In this document: positions 25,539 through 33,725 of the stretch, piece after piece | Position numbering within the stretch: position 1 is the stretch's first letter | Layout of the letters: each line of letters opens with the position of its first letter | Origin: Chitinophagaceae bacterium UBA1953 | GTDB lineage: Bacteria > Bacteroidota > Bacteroidia > Chitinophagales > Chitinophagaceae | Direction: 5' to 3' | Assembly: GCA_002336115.1 (NCBI GenBank) | Contig: DDEN01000014.1 | Coordinates: 1-56,398, forward strand | DNA: 56,398 bases | Position numbers and translations under genes: made by a program | Notes under the pieces: model-generated | Told to the model about the DNA's origin: nothing | Databases searched by the model: none | Seen by the model: the letters and a program-made list of their open reading frames with translations, nothing else

Positions 25539-26290
25539 TAGTACGATTTTTTAACGGAACCACATGTAAGCATTTGGGAACCGTAGTAAGGATTTTCAAT
25601 TTCCTTCGTTTCGCTAATCCATACTGCACCTTTGCCATCATCATACATCGGGCAATAATCCTGGTAGAGTTTCTGCGGTGCTCCAAACATTTTTATAAGG
25701 TCGCCAATGTCCTTGCTTAATAAAGCGAAATGCTCCCGTTGGTGGTCAATCTTTCCGGCATTATCACCAATATGCGTACTGTTTTCTTTTGCGTCATCAG
25801 CAATATCAGTAAATTCTTTCTTTTGTTTTTCATCTAATGACGATACATCTGCTTTGGTGAAAGAAGAAAGTAAGGCTTTGCCTGCACCGGCAGCATTTTT
25901 TGTATCGTCTTTCGTCAACGCATTTTTCAACTTCAGGTAATTACTTACAATTTCAGTTATAGAAAACTTGCTTTGAGTTACTGATTTTACTTCCGTATCA
26001 GATGCAGCAGCTTGTTTTGCAGTTGTGTCAGCATTTTCATTTGCCAATGCAGGTTTGGTTTGCTCAGCATCTACTTCTTTTGTGAGCTCCATTCCACATT
26101 TACTGCATTTGTCGCCTTTCTTACCCGTTATTTCAGGGTGCATTGTACAGGCATACATTTTATTGCTATCAGCAATTGTAGTTTTCTGCTCAGTATTGGT
26201 ATCGTCTGTTTTCTTTGCTTCGCCTGAATTAGAATTGCAGGCAGAAAGTATTGCAGTAAACAGTACTGCTACTATAAGTGTTTTTTTCAT
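25538..26290 (-). CDS. Lipoprotein with heavy-metal-binding domain and DUF3347
   Basis: 250 residues. A lipobox (AILSACNS) is followed by an acidic linker, then a short metal-binding domain YACTMHPEITGKKGDKCSKCGMEL (Cys, Met, His, CxxC), as found in CusB-like proteins. The C-terminal half is DUF3347: 'SNYLKLKNALTKDDTKNAAGAGKALL', 'LSKDIGDLIKMFG' and the final 'YCPMYDDGKGAVWISE...IENPYYGSQMLTCG'. The last motif, with its Cys/Met ligands, suggests copper binding. It is one of three DUF3347 proteins here and is translationally coupled to the haem-binding gene. Confidence 0.9.
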   Translation of the reverse strand: MKKTLIVAVLFTAILSACNSNSGEAKKTDDTNTEQKTTIADSNKMYACTMHPEITGKKGDKCSKCGMELTKEVDAEQTKPALANENADTTAKQAAASDTEVKSVTQSKFSITEIVSNYLKLKNALTKDDTKNAAGAGKALLSSFTKADVSSLDEKQKKEFTDIADDAKENSTHIGDNAGKIDHQREHFALLSKDIGDLIKMFGAPQKLYQDYCPMYDDGKGAVWISETKEIENPYYGSQMLTCGSVKKSY

Positions 26291-26309
26291 TTTAGTGTTG
26301 TGTTTAAAG

Positions 26310-27173
26310 TTATAATTTGGTTTTCCATTCTGCTATACGCTTTTTAAGGCTTGTTATGGCATTGCTCATTTTATTTTTTTCTGCCAGTACCAATGCTTTT
26401 TCTGCAGCAGCTATTGCAGCTTTGTAATCCTTTTTGTCTGCAAGAATCTTTTGCAGCAGGTTAGCATAGTTGAAATTTTCCTTATCCGCTTTTCCAGCTT
26501 CATCTGCCCATACAGCAGCTTGCTTTAAATCCCTGCCAGTAGCATAGTAATAATTAGCCGCCTGATAAAACAGTTCTGCATTTTGTTCTTTACCAATAAT
26601 GAGCCGGGTTTTTATTTCTGCCATTACTTTTTCATCTACCGGGCTTTTGATTGGTAACTTAACGATGGTGTTTTCCCAGCTAAGCTTAACAAATCCATCG
26701 CCGGTTTGAGTTATTTCAATCAAATCAATTGTAAATGCTTCTTGAAACTTGTCTGTTTTTACAGGCTGTGCTACAAAACGATGTACATCTTTTTTACTGT
26801 CATATCCAAAAGCACCATGAAGGGTTGTGTCGGTGTTAATTATTATCATCCACTCTTTTTCTCCAGGAATAGTAAACAACGCATATTTTCCAATGCTCAA
26901 CAACTTGTTTCCAAGTATGATTTCCTCAGTAAATTTTATTGTGGTAGCACCACTTGCACCAGTACGCCAAAGGCTGTCAAACGGAACCAGTCCGCCAAAT
27001 ATTTTTCTTCCTCTTGCCAGGGGGCGGGAGTAAGTAACAGTGATTTCTCCATTTACCAACTGTTGTGTAAAGGATGCTTCGGGGCTGGGTGGTGGAGTTA
27101 AAAAACTCACTTTCTCCTGTGAGAAAAGTGAAGTTGAAAACCCAACTAAAATTATAATTAGTAATAGCTTCAT
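26310..27173 (-). CDS. DUF2911 protein with C-terminal TPR-like helices
   Basis: 287 residues with a signal peptide (ending LFSQ). DUF2911 hallmarks: 'PPPSPEASFTQQLVNGEITVTYSRPLARGRKIFGGLVPFDSLWRTGAS', then 'GNKLLSIGKYALFTIPGEKEWMIIIN'. The last ~90 residues form helical repeats (AAWADEAGKAD, AAIAAAEKALVLAEKNK) like tetratricopeptide units. Family function is unknown; proteins are exported. The gene lies 8 bases after the barrel gene and 19 before the DUF3347 lipoprotein, so it belongs to the copper operon, though its role there is unclear. Confidence 0.85.
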   Translation of the reverse strand: MKLLLIIILVGFSTSLFSQEKVSFLTPPPSPEASFTQQLVNGEITVTYSRPLARGRKIFGGLVPFDSLWRTGASGATTIKFTEEIILGNKLLSIGKYALFTIPGEKEWMIIINTDTTLHGAFGYDSKKDVHRFVAQPVKTDKFQEAFTIDLIEITQTGDGFVKLSWENTIVKLPIKSPVDEKVMAEIKTRLIIGKEQNAELFYQAANYYYATGRDLKQAAVWADEAGKADKENFNYANLLQKILADKKDYKAAIAAAEKALVLAEKNKMSNAITSLKKRIAEWKTKL

Positions 27174-27181
27174 TTAAATAA

Positions 27182-27991
27182 TTATTTAAAAACATTAAAA
27201 AAAGTGTATTCAAATTTCAGCACAACGCCATTGGGAGCAGTACGTTTCATGGTGGAATACAATTGTTGCCGGTAACCAATATCAACCCTTGCCTGGCTGT
27301 TAATTATAAACTGCACCGAAGGAGCAATATCAAGGTAAGATTTACCATTATCGTTTAGCCGTTGCCCAAGCAATTCCAGCATCAGGTTCATATTAGTTTG
27401 CTTATAATCTTTATACACTTTGGGAAGAATAAGTTTACCAACAGATAAAGTATAGTTCATGGCACTATTACTTTCTGTTGATGGGAATTTATAATCGGGC
27501 TTGTTATCCAAAGCCTTTTCAAAACTAATGGAACTGCTTATAGCTACTTTGTGTAATAATTGTGTAGCAATAATACCTGTTTCGTATCCTGTGTTATGCC
27601 CCATAGTTTCAATTTCCTGCTGATGAATATCTGCCCGGTTAAAGCTATACCTTCCATAAGCCGCCATTCTAAAATGACTTTGAATAGCATCTTTACTGAG
27701 GAAGCGGTATTTAGCATAAAAGCTGCCGCCTTCTGCTTTTAATCCGCCTTCCTGCCGGTTGCTGATAAAACCCTGCACATGCACCATCCATTTTTTATTG
27801 ATGCCCCACATCAGTTCCGGCATATTGTGATAGTTAAGTTTACCATCTTTCTCAAACATAAAAGCATTCATATCTCTTATACCCAACGATTTTGACGGCA
27901 TATTGCTGGCAGGTTCTGTAAATACAAACAGTTCCTGTGCTGATACACTAAATGAAACAAAGACTGTTAATACAAAAAACAACTTCTTCAT
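27182..27991 (-). CDS. Outer-membrane beta-barrel protein in the copper operon
   Basis: 269 residues. A signal peptide ending SVSAQ, then alternating strands (WMVHVQGFIS, FYAKYRFLS, FRMAAYGRYSFNR, ARVDIGYRQQLYS, GVVLKFEYTFFNVF) with a C-terminal aromatic residue point to an outer-membrane barrel of about 12 strands. No specific family is recognised. The Met/His-containing N-terminus (NYHNMPELMWGINKKW) recalls metal-associated barrels. The start is one base after the HMA gene stop, so the two are coupled. It could be the outer-membrane port of the copper system. Confidence 0.68.
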   Translation of the reverse strand: MKKLFFVLTVFVSFSVSAQELFVFTEPASNMPSKSLGIRDMNAFMFEKDGKLNYHNMPELMWGINKKWMVHVQGFISNRQEGGLKAEGGSFYAKYRFLSKDAIQSHFRMAAYGRYSFNRADIHQQEIETMGHNTGYETGIIATQLLHKVAISSSISFEKALDNKPDYKFPSTESNSAMNYTLSVGKLILPKVYKDYKQTNMNLMLELLGQRLNDNGKSYLDIAPSVQFIINSQARVDIGYRQQLYSTMKRTAPNGVVLKFEYTFFNVFK

Positions 27992-27992
27992 A

Positions 27993-28505
27993 TTACAGTG
28001 TTTTAATGTGATATAAATTTTTGTTTATTGAAGCATAAGTTGGATATTGTTTTGACATTTTTAAGAGTTTCTTGAATTCCTTTTCAACAACAAAACCTTT
28101 ATCCAGAACTTTCACTTTTACTTCTCCGGTTAATACCCCTGACTTTGTGTCCATAAAAGTATAGGTGATATTATTCTGCGTAAATGAACTGTTATTTTCT
28201 GCTTTTTGATTTGCAAAATTGAATACAACAATTAATTCGCCAACTGAAAAACCGGCATCTTCTACTTTCTGTTTTAATTCTCCAGGGTTTACCGAACTGC
28301 CATTTTTGAAATAGAGTATAAAGGCCGTTTTATTTAAATCAGTTTCCACTTTTTCCACTTCTGGTATAGATGTTAACTGCTTGTAAGTGGCTTTTGAACA
28401 CATAGAGCAGGTAAGGCCGGTGGCGGTTAACTCTGCTTTGGTGATTTGAGCATCTGCTATCAACGAAAACAGTAATAACAAACTAATGCTGAATGTTTTT
28501 TTCAT
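27993..28505 (-). CDS. Exported HMA-type heavy-metal-binding protein
   Basis: 170 residues with a signal peptide (ending LIADAQ). An HMA fold follows with the metal loop GLTCSMC (CxxC) in the usual 'a..v.GltC..C' setting, and 'VEKVETDLNKTAFILYFKNG' as the second and third strands. The C-terminal ~80 residues have no recognised fold. It would bind Cu(I) or Zn(II) in the periplasm, acting as a chaperone or buffer. It lies 13 bases after a DUF3347 lipoprotein and directly before the barrel gene. Confidence 0.82.
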   Translation of the reverse strand: MKKTFSISLLLLFSLIADAQITKAELTATGLTCSMCSKATYKQLTSIPEVEKVETDLNKTAFILYFKNGSSVNPGELKQKVEDAGFSVGELIVVFNFANQKAENNSSFTQNNITYTFMDTKSGVLTGEVKVKVLDKGFVVEKEFKKLLKMSKQYPTYASINKNLYHIKTL

Positions 28506-28518
28506 AATTATAATTTTA

Positions 28519-29112
28519 TTACTTAATTATTTCAATGGTTTTTACACATGCATGTTTATTACTGTCGTGTAAGGGATTCTCTGTTCCACTAAATTCACTT
28601 ACCCAGTAACCGCCTTCGCCATCATTAAAGGTTGAACATACTTTCTTATACAATTCCCTATTATATCCGAATGTTTTAACAAGATTGACAATGCTAATAG
28701 ACATTTGCTCAAAATATTGCCTCTGAATCTTAATTTCACTTTTTGCATTTGTCATAAGCATCGCATAGTGAGAAATTGTATTTCCGTAGGTTGAAAAAAC
28801 AGCTGCCTTTTTTTCATCTAACCACTTTGTTTCTACAGTTTTTATTAAGGCTGCTATTGTCTCAGCTTCCAATCGGACCTTTTTGGGGTCTTGAAAAACT
28901 AAAGCGTCTTTTATTGAAAGATAAGATGCTAATATTTTTTCTATTTTATTTTCCGTTTCCAATATCAATTCTGATTTTGCTGTTTTACTTATTGATTCAT
29001 TGTATTCGGCAATTGGTACTACTTCAGTATTTGTTTTGTTTTTAGTGTCAACTACATTACAACCACCAATAAAGTAAATTACTGGAAGAAAAAACAGATA
29101 TTTTACTTTCAT
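28519..29112 (-). CDS. DUF3347 lipoprotein
   Basis: 197 residues. The lipobox is YFIGGC at residue 18. The DUF3347 order is kept but diverged: 'LASYLSIKDALVFQDPKKVRLEAETIAALI', 'QYFEQMSISIVNLVKTFG' and the terminal 'CSTFNDGEGGYWVSE...TENPLHDSNKHAC'. Compared with the other two copies the metal-like residues are altered: C-S-T-F replaces C-P-M-Y, and HAC replaces LSC/LTC. This suggests a changed site. It lies between the HMA-DUF3347 gene and the HMA gene in the same operon. Confidence 0.82.
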   Translation of the reverse strand: MKVKYLFFLPVIYFIGGCNVVDTKNKTNTEVVPIAEYNESISKTAKSELILETENKIEKILASYLSIKDALVFQDPKKVRLEAETIAALIKTVETKWLDEKKAAVFSTYGNTISHYAMLMTNAKSEIKIQRQYFEQMSISIVNLVKTFGYNRELYKKVCSTFNDGEGGYWVSEFSGTENPLHDSNKHACVKTIEIIK

Positions 29113-29156
29113 ATTTTGTGTGTTAAGTGAGACGCAGATTATTTCTTTAATTGTTC

Positions 29157-30035
29157 CTACTGTTTAATTGTTTCAACAGTCTTACCACAACTAAGCATCA
29201 TGCTGCCATAGTAAGGATTTTTTATTCCATTTTCCTTACTCAGCCAATCTGCTCCCTTACCATCATTATACATAGGGCAATGTTGCAGATATACAGCCTC
29301 GGTTGGTTTAACTGCCTTTATCAGGTCAACCATGTTTTTTGAAAGGCTGGCAAATGCTTCTCTCTGTAGAGCTATATCTTTTTTTGAACTGATAGTGGTT
29401 GCATCTTTTTTAAGGTCCGCTTCCACTTTCATGTAGGCCATGTGGTCTTCCATTTTCATTTTATTCATCTGTACAGCATTAATAGCGGTTAATATAGCCG
29501 CCGCCTTTACAGCAGCAGTTGCCGCATCAGATTTTACCAACGCATCCTTTAAGCCAAAATAATTATCATATACTGCCTGCAACTGGTTAGCTTCCTGCAC
29601 AGGCATATTCATTTTAGCCGTATCCATGCTCATATTATGCCCGCTATGATTATTGTTCATTGCCATCGCCGGGTCTTTAGCTGGTATTGTTACAGCGACT
29701 TTATTTACCCTGTCGTATTTGCAACAACCAGGCAGGTTATTGTACGCTTCGTCAGGGGCTAAAAAATTATCACTGTCATAGCCGGCAAGAGCTATCTTTT
29801 TAAGCACCGCATCTGTTGATGTTTTCTTTGAATCATAGCTAATAGTTGCCATATCTGTCTTCTCATCCCACACTGTTTTACTAATGCCCTTTTGCGTTCC
29901 GGCTTTTTCAATTTTTGTCTTGCACATATCACAATTGCCGTAAACTTTAGCTGTGGTAGTTGTACTGTTTTTTATTTGTGCGAATGAAGCTGCATTTAAC
30001 AGCATTACAAACGCAATCATCAATAATGATTTCAT
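29157..30035 (-). CDS. Exported HMA-DUF3347 fusion protein
   Basis: 292 residues with a signal peptide (ending SFAQ). An N-terminal HMA-like domain has the metal loop GNCDMCKTKIEKAG and a following 'LPGCCKYDR' Cys pair. A Met/His linker (AMNNNHSGHNMSMDTAKMNM) joins it to DUF3347: 'NYFGLKDALVKSDAATAAVKAAAI', 'LSKNMVDLIKA' and 'HCPMYNDGKGADWLSKENGIKNPYYGSMMLSCG'. The architecture shows that the HMA and DUF3347 modules, separate elsewhere in this operon, act on one metal path. It is the first gene after a terminator hairpin, so it probably has its own promoter. Confidence 0.9.
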   Translation of the reverse strand: MKSLLMIAFVMLLNAASFAQIKNSTTTTAKVYGNCDMCKTKIEKAGTQKGISKTVWDEKTDMATISYDSKKTSTDAVLKKIALAGYDSDNFLAPDEAYNNLPGCCKYDRVNKVAVTIPAKDPAMAMNNNHSGHNMSMDTAKMNMPVQEANQLQAVYDNYFGLKDALVKSDAATAAVKAAAILTAINAVQMNKMKMEDHMAYMKVEADLKKDATTISSKKDIALQREAFASLSKNMVDLIKAVKPTEAVYLQHCPMYNDGKGADWLSKENGIKNPYYGSMMLSCGKTVETIKQ

Positions 30036-30065
30036 TGTAGTAAATTTTTAAATGAAGAATATAAA

Positions 30066-30098
30066 AAAGCAAATAGCCAGACACCGTTTGGGGCTGGC
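30066..30098 (-). terminator. Terminator-like hairpin after the first HYC_CC_PP gene
   Basis: GCCAG (30076-30080) and CTGGC (30094-30098) pair around a 13-base loop. On the minus strand the stem is followed by TATTTGCTTTTTT. It separates the HYC_CC_PP gene from the copper operon beginning at 30035. Confidence 0.5.
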
Positions 30099-30117
30099 AA
30101 AAAAAGAGAAAGCAAAA

Positions 30118-30510
30118 TCAAATCAGGAAAACACAATATTGAATAAACAGCGGTATATCCCTTTTTGGAGGTGCATGTGAAACCGGGTAAGATATTGCTA
30201 CCGGCCGGTATGAAAGGGCTTGAGTATAGGTGTCAGCAGGAGCAACTATAGCTGGCAATAAGAAAAACTCCATCAACTTAGCTACATCAGCCTTTTGATG
30301 CTCTGTTTTTACTTTGAAAGATTTGTGTTCATCTTTGCAGCAACCGTTGTTTTTTCCGGTCATGCCACATTTGCCACATTTATCTTTTTCATCGTGGTGT
30401 AGTAAAGTCCAGCCAACAAGTTCGTTCATACAATAATGCAGATGCACAGTAACTCCAAATGTGGAGGCACTGTAAATCATCAACACCAATATGACTACGA
30501 TTTTTTTCAA
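30118..30510 (-). CDS. HYC_CC_PP family small exported protein
   Basis: 130 residues. The three name-giving motifs are in place: LHYCMNEL after the signal peptide, NGCCKDE in the middle, and APPKRDIPLFIQYC near the end. Additional Cys/His (HHDEKDKCGKCGM) make a likely metal site. The family is restricted largely to Bacteroidota and often neighbours TonB receptors and metal genes; its function is not established. It is the first of two copies in this window. Confidence 0.88.
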   Translation of the reverse strand: MKKIVVILVLMIYSASTFGVTVHLHYCMNELVGWTLLHHDEKDKCGKCGMTGKNNGCCKDEHKSFKVKTEHQKADVAKLMEFFLLPAIVAPADTYTQALSYRPVAISYPVSHAPPKRDIPLFIQYCVFLI

Positions 30511-30563
30511 TACTCAAAATTACTACTATAATTCTAACCCCTTTAACAATATAATGGTAAAAT

Positions 30564-30603
30564 AAGGTGCCAATTCTGTAGAAAATATGAATTTGGCACC
30601 TTT
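30564..30603 (-). terminator. Intrinsic terminator of the beta-propeller gene
   Basis: AAGGTGCCAATTC (30564-30576) pairs with GAATTTGGCACCTT with one bulged base, giving a stem of about 12 bp. The minus-strand tail reads CCTTATTTTACC. It lies a few bases past the propeller stop. Confidence 0.72.
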
Positions 30604-30609
30604 ATGCTA

Positions 30610-31668
30610 CTAATACTTGAACGCAATTCCGTTTGGTTTTTTGCCCACAACAATATCCTTTACTTTAGCATGGGTTGTTGCATTGATTACAGATACGGTA
30701 CCTGCACCCTGGTTGGTTACATAACCGTAGCTGCCATAAAATGCTATGGCATGGGCATCTGCACCGGTTACAAATTCTCCATGTTTCATCCATGTATTGC
30801 CGCCCATATCCTGATAATAAGCTACTTTGCCACTGGTAGCATTACTCACCCATAGCTCGTTAGTAGTTGAATTATAAGCAGCAAATCCCGGCTTAAAGCC
30901 CAGCATTATTGTAGCTACTTTTACATTGGTAGCTACATCAATCACCGCAATGCTTTGCCCATCTTCACAATCAACAAACATTTTTCCAATTGCAGAGGGC
31001 CATGCGCCAACTGGGTTCATGTCAACACTAACTGTCGCCACCACCGCTTTTGTGGCAGGGTTTATAACACTTACTGTATTGCTCATGCCATTACAAACAT
31101 ACGCCTTGGTACCGTCGCCGCTAAATGTAACCTCTGCCGGTTCATCTCCAACATTAATAGTACTTTTTAGTGAGAAAGTACTTGCATCATATACAAGTAC
31201 CTTTCCCGCCATATCCATTTGCGATGTCCATATTTCGCTGCCATCCGGCGAAAAAACACTGTTGTGATTCATCAAAGGCACTTCCATGTTTTTATTTAAT
31301 ACTCCTGTTACAGCATCCATTACCACCACACGGCCCTTCATACCGGGCATTCCACCAGTGTGGCCAGCACTTAAATCCATACCAGGCACTCCAATAGCCA
31401 TGCGGTGACTGCCGCCGCTTTGATGATGATAGATATGATGTGGCCACATAATCATGTTATTGTTATCCATCAGCATTATACTGTCGGTAACAGTATTAGT
31501 TGATAATTTAATTACTGAAATCGTACTGCTTTCACCATTTACAACAAAAGCTGCCGGATAATCAATGTTTTTTTCCATACTGTCCATACTATGTTTTTTG
31601 CAGGATGGCATGGCAAGAATACTGGTTGCAATTAACAACGATGCAGCATTGGATTTTAAATTTGTCAT
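30610..31668 (-). CDS. YncE/YVTN-type beta-propeller lipoprotein, Met/His rich
   Basis: 352 residues. The lipobox is LAMPSCKK. Repeats of the YVTN type recur about every 45 residues: 'AAFVVNGESSTISVIKLSTNTVTDSI', 'KAYVCNGMSNTVSVINPATKAVVATV', 'SIAVIDVATNVKVATI' and 'GYVTNQGAGTVSVINATTHAKVKDIVVGKKPNGIAF'. An insert rich in Met and His (MIMWPHHIYHHQ, MAIGVPGMDLSAGHTGGMPGMKG) in the first blade and a SMDSMEK start are suggestive of copper binding. It is probably a periplasmic or surface metal-binding or sensing protein. It has its own terminator. Confidence 0.85.
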   Translation of the reverse strand: MTNLKSNAASLLIATSILAMPSCKKHSMDSMEKNIDYPAAFVVNGESSTISVIKLSTNTVTDSIMLMDNNNMIMWPHHIYHHQSGGSHRMAIGVPGMDLSAGHTGGMPGMKGRVVVMDAVTGVLNKNMEVPLMNHNSVFSPDGSEIWTSQMDMAGKVLVYDASTFSLKSTINVGDEPAEVTFSGDGTKAYVCNGMSNTVSVINPATKAVVATVSVDMNPVGAWPSAIGKMFVDCEDGQSIAVIDVATNVKVATIMLGFKPGFAAYNSTTNELWVSNATSGKVAYYQDMGGNTWMKHGEFVTGADAHAIAFYGSYGYVTNQGAGTVSVINATTHAKVKDIVVGKKPNGIAFKY

Positions 31669-31730
31669 AGTTTATTTTGTTTACCTGTTGATACAGCTTC
31701 TTCAATACTATGGTTGCCTCAGTTATTAAT

Positions 31731-33065
31731 TTACTTTGTTTTAAATGGATTGTAAAAAATAGATACCGAACTGCCCAATGTGGTAATTTTAAGGTTAATG
31801 TTGTTTATTTTATTAATCGGCAACTTTACATAAGGCTCTATACTGAAATATAATCTTGGCGAAATTTTGTACCGAACCCCTAATGAAATATTGGCTGTAT
31901 ATGATGTTGCTGGTGTTTCCATATTGTGATACATGCCGCTATGGCTACGCTGAATAATAGCACCGGCATCTGTTTTAAAAGTATAGTTTACATTTTCCAT
32001 CCTCATTCTGTTAACAGAAAGCCCTGCACCAACTAACAAGCTGAGGTTATTTTTCTCCGGTAGATAATAGAAAAGCATCAACGGCAGTTCAGTAAAACGG
32101 CAATATCCGTTTGCAGCTTCAAGATTTATGGAGTTATACGATGGAAGATTTAGTTTAGCAGAATCAAATGCCATTGCTTTTCCATTTGCATTAAAATGTT
32201 TCTTCGAAAAATTTATACCGGCCCTTAATTCCAGTTTAGGCGAAAGCCTGTAACCGGCAACCAAAGCCACGTCGTAACCGGGAGAAGAAAAATTATTGTA
32301 CCTGACATGATTGAAGTTGAGCCCGGCAGATAATCCAATCAAAAGCATTTTGCTGTTTTTTGATTTGTTTGCAACAGAAGAATTTGTGTTAGGGACAGTA
32401 TTTACAGTGTCAATTTTTGGTTTTGAAGTAAAGGAATCATTGATATTTTTTACATTGTCAGTATTAGAATCAATGAAAGCTATCATAAAATCTTTCGATT
32501 CATAATCTGGATTAGTTTTTTCAGCAGTATCAGCATTAAACACTTCTTTTGTCAAAGATTCATTGCTCACAATATCCGGTGATGTGATTTTAATTGCCTG
32601 CTTACCCTTGGTTTTATACTTTACTGCTTTTTTGTCAACTGCCTTTTCAACTGAAAATTCAGTATTTACTATTTCTTCTTTTTCATTCTTAAATCTGGCT
32701 TTCGTTTCTTTTAAAGTATCGGGTGTATATGTATTCTGATTATGCTGCTGTTTTGTATTTGTGAATCTTGTGTTATTACTCCCTGTATTATTAAGTTTAT
32801 CGGTATTAATCTTTGGTTTATCCTGGTTTGAAAAAGAAGTTTCCCTGCGATTCAAATTTTTATCCATTTGAATTCCTGTAATTATGCCGCCAGATAGTAA
32901 CCCCAAAAACAAAAGCCAAAAAATAACTACTCTTCGCTTTTTCTTTTCTACTGGCATTTCTTCATCCAGCTTTGTTTCCATCTGTTTCCAGGTGGGTACA
33001 AGGGAAGCATCGAAGAAATCTTCTGCAGCTTGCCGGCTTTTTTCAAATATTTTAAAATCGTTCAT
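31731..33065 (-). CDS. Dual-membrane anti-sigma-like protein: cytoplasmic head, inner-membrane span, linker and outer-membrane barrel
   Basis: 444 residues from ATG 33065, which follows the sigma-factor TGA by one base; ATGs at 33074 and 33101 would overlap it. The order is a short soluble N-terminus (NDFKIFEKSRQAAEDFFDASLVPTWKQME), a basic stop (KKKRR) and one span (VVIFWLLFLGLLSGGIITGI), then a low-complexity linker of roughly 170 residues rich in Asn/Thr/Lys/Ser. The C-terminal ~200 residues are barrel strands (LLIGLSAGLNFNHVRYN, ...YDVALVAGYRL, ending SVSIFYNPFKTK). This matches the dual-membrane-spanning anti-sigma factors described in Bacteroides. It would hold the adjacent sigma factor inactive until an outer-membrane signal arrives. 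Confidence 0.78.
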   Translation of the reverse strand: MNDFKIFEKSRQAAEDFFDASLVPTWKQMETKLDEEMPVEKKKRRVVIFWLLFLGLLSGGIITGIQMDKNLNRRETSFSNQDKPKINTDKLNNTGSNNTRFTNTKQQHNQNTYTPDTLKETKARFKNEKEEIVNTEFSVEKAVDKKAVKYKTKGKQAIKITSPDIVSNESLTKEVFNADTAEKTNPDYESKDFMIAFIDSNTDNVKNINDSFTSKPKIDTVNTVPNTNSSVANKSKNSKMLLIGLSAGLNFNHVRYNNFSSPGYDVALVAGYRLSPKLELRAGINFSKKHFNANGKAMAFDSAKLNLPSYNSINLEAANGYCRFTELPLMLFYYLPEKNNLSLLVGAGLSVNRMRMENVNYTFKTDAGAIIQRSHSGMYHNMETPATSYTANISLGVRYKISPRLYFSIEPYVKLPINKINNINLKITTLGSSVSIFYNPFKTK

Positions 33066-33066
33066 T

Positions 33067-33651
33067 TCAGACATATTTCTTAACGATAGTTTTTTTTTCA
33101 AGAATCGTTCGCAAAGAGCTTTTAGCTTTAAACAGATTTGACTTTGAAGTGCCCACTGTTATGCCGAGCATATCTGCAATTTCAGCATGGGTGTAACCGT
33201 CAATAACATAAAGATTGAAAACCATTTTATAAGCAGGCGGCAGTTCCATAATGCACATTAGTATTTCCCTGTAAGCTATTGTATCAAAAACTGATTCCAA
33301 ATCATCTTCCATGTCAGAGAGGATAAGGATATTCTCTACTGAAAAATTAAGTTTTGGGTGAAATTTATTTCGATAGTTAATACAGTTATTGATTAATACT
33401 CTTTTAAACCATCCTTTAAAAGCAGCTTCGGTGCAGCCATACAACTCTACATTATATAGATGCAGATTTTTAAAAACCCTCACAAAGCCATCGCAAACTA
33501 AATCTTCTACTTCAACTCTTGTGGAAGAATACCGGAAACACACATTGGTGGCAAATTCCTTGAGCCACTCAAACATTTTATTTTCGGCCTGCCGGTTGTT
33601 TTGCTGGCAGCCGGACAATAATTCCTTGAATTCCTTACTATTAAATGTCAA
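33067..33651 (-). CDS. ECF-type sigma-70 family RNA polymerase sigma factor
   Basis: 194 residues. Region 2 is visible around 'EVEDLVCDGFVRVFKNLHLYN' (the DxxxEVFxxL element) and 'AFKGWFKRVLINNCINYRNK'. Region 4 follows as 'LMCIMELPPAYKMVFNLYVIDGYTHAEIADMLGITVGTSKSNLFKAKSSLR', the helix-turn-helix that reads the -35 element. Its gene ends one base before the next, so it is translationally coupled to the barrel protein, its presumed anti-sigma partner. Targets are unknown; the surrounding copper and efflux genes are candidates. Confidence 0.92.
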   Translation of the reverse strand: MTFNSKEFKELLSGCQQNNRQAENKMFEWLKEFATNVCFRYSSTRVEVEDLVCDGFVRVFKNLHLYNVELYGCTEAAFKGWFKRVLINNCINYRNKFHPKLNFSVENILILSDMEDDLESVFDTIAYREILMCIMELPPAYKMVFNLYVIDGYTHAEIADMLGITVGTSKSNLFKAKSSLRTILEKKTIVKKYV

Positions 33652-33725
33652 TTACTTACTGTTTTCGGTAATGATTTTATTGATGATACAGCCCGTTTTA
33701 CAAAATGGTTGCCTCCTTAATTGCT

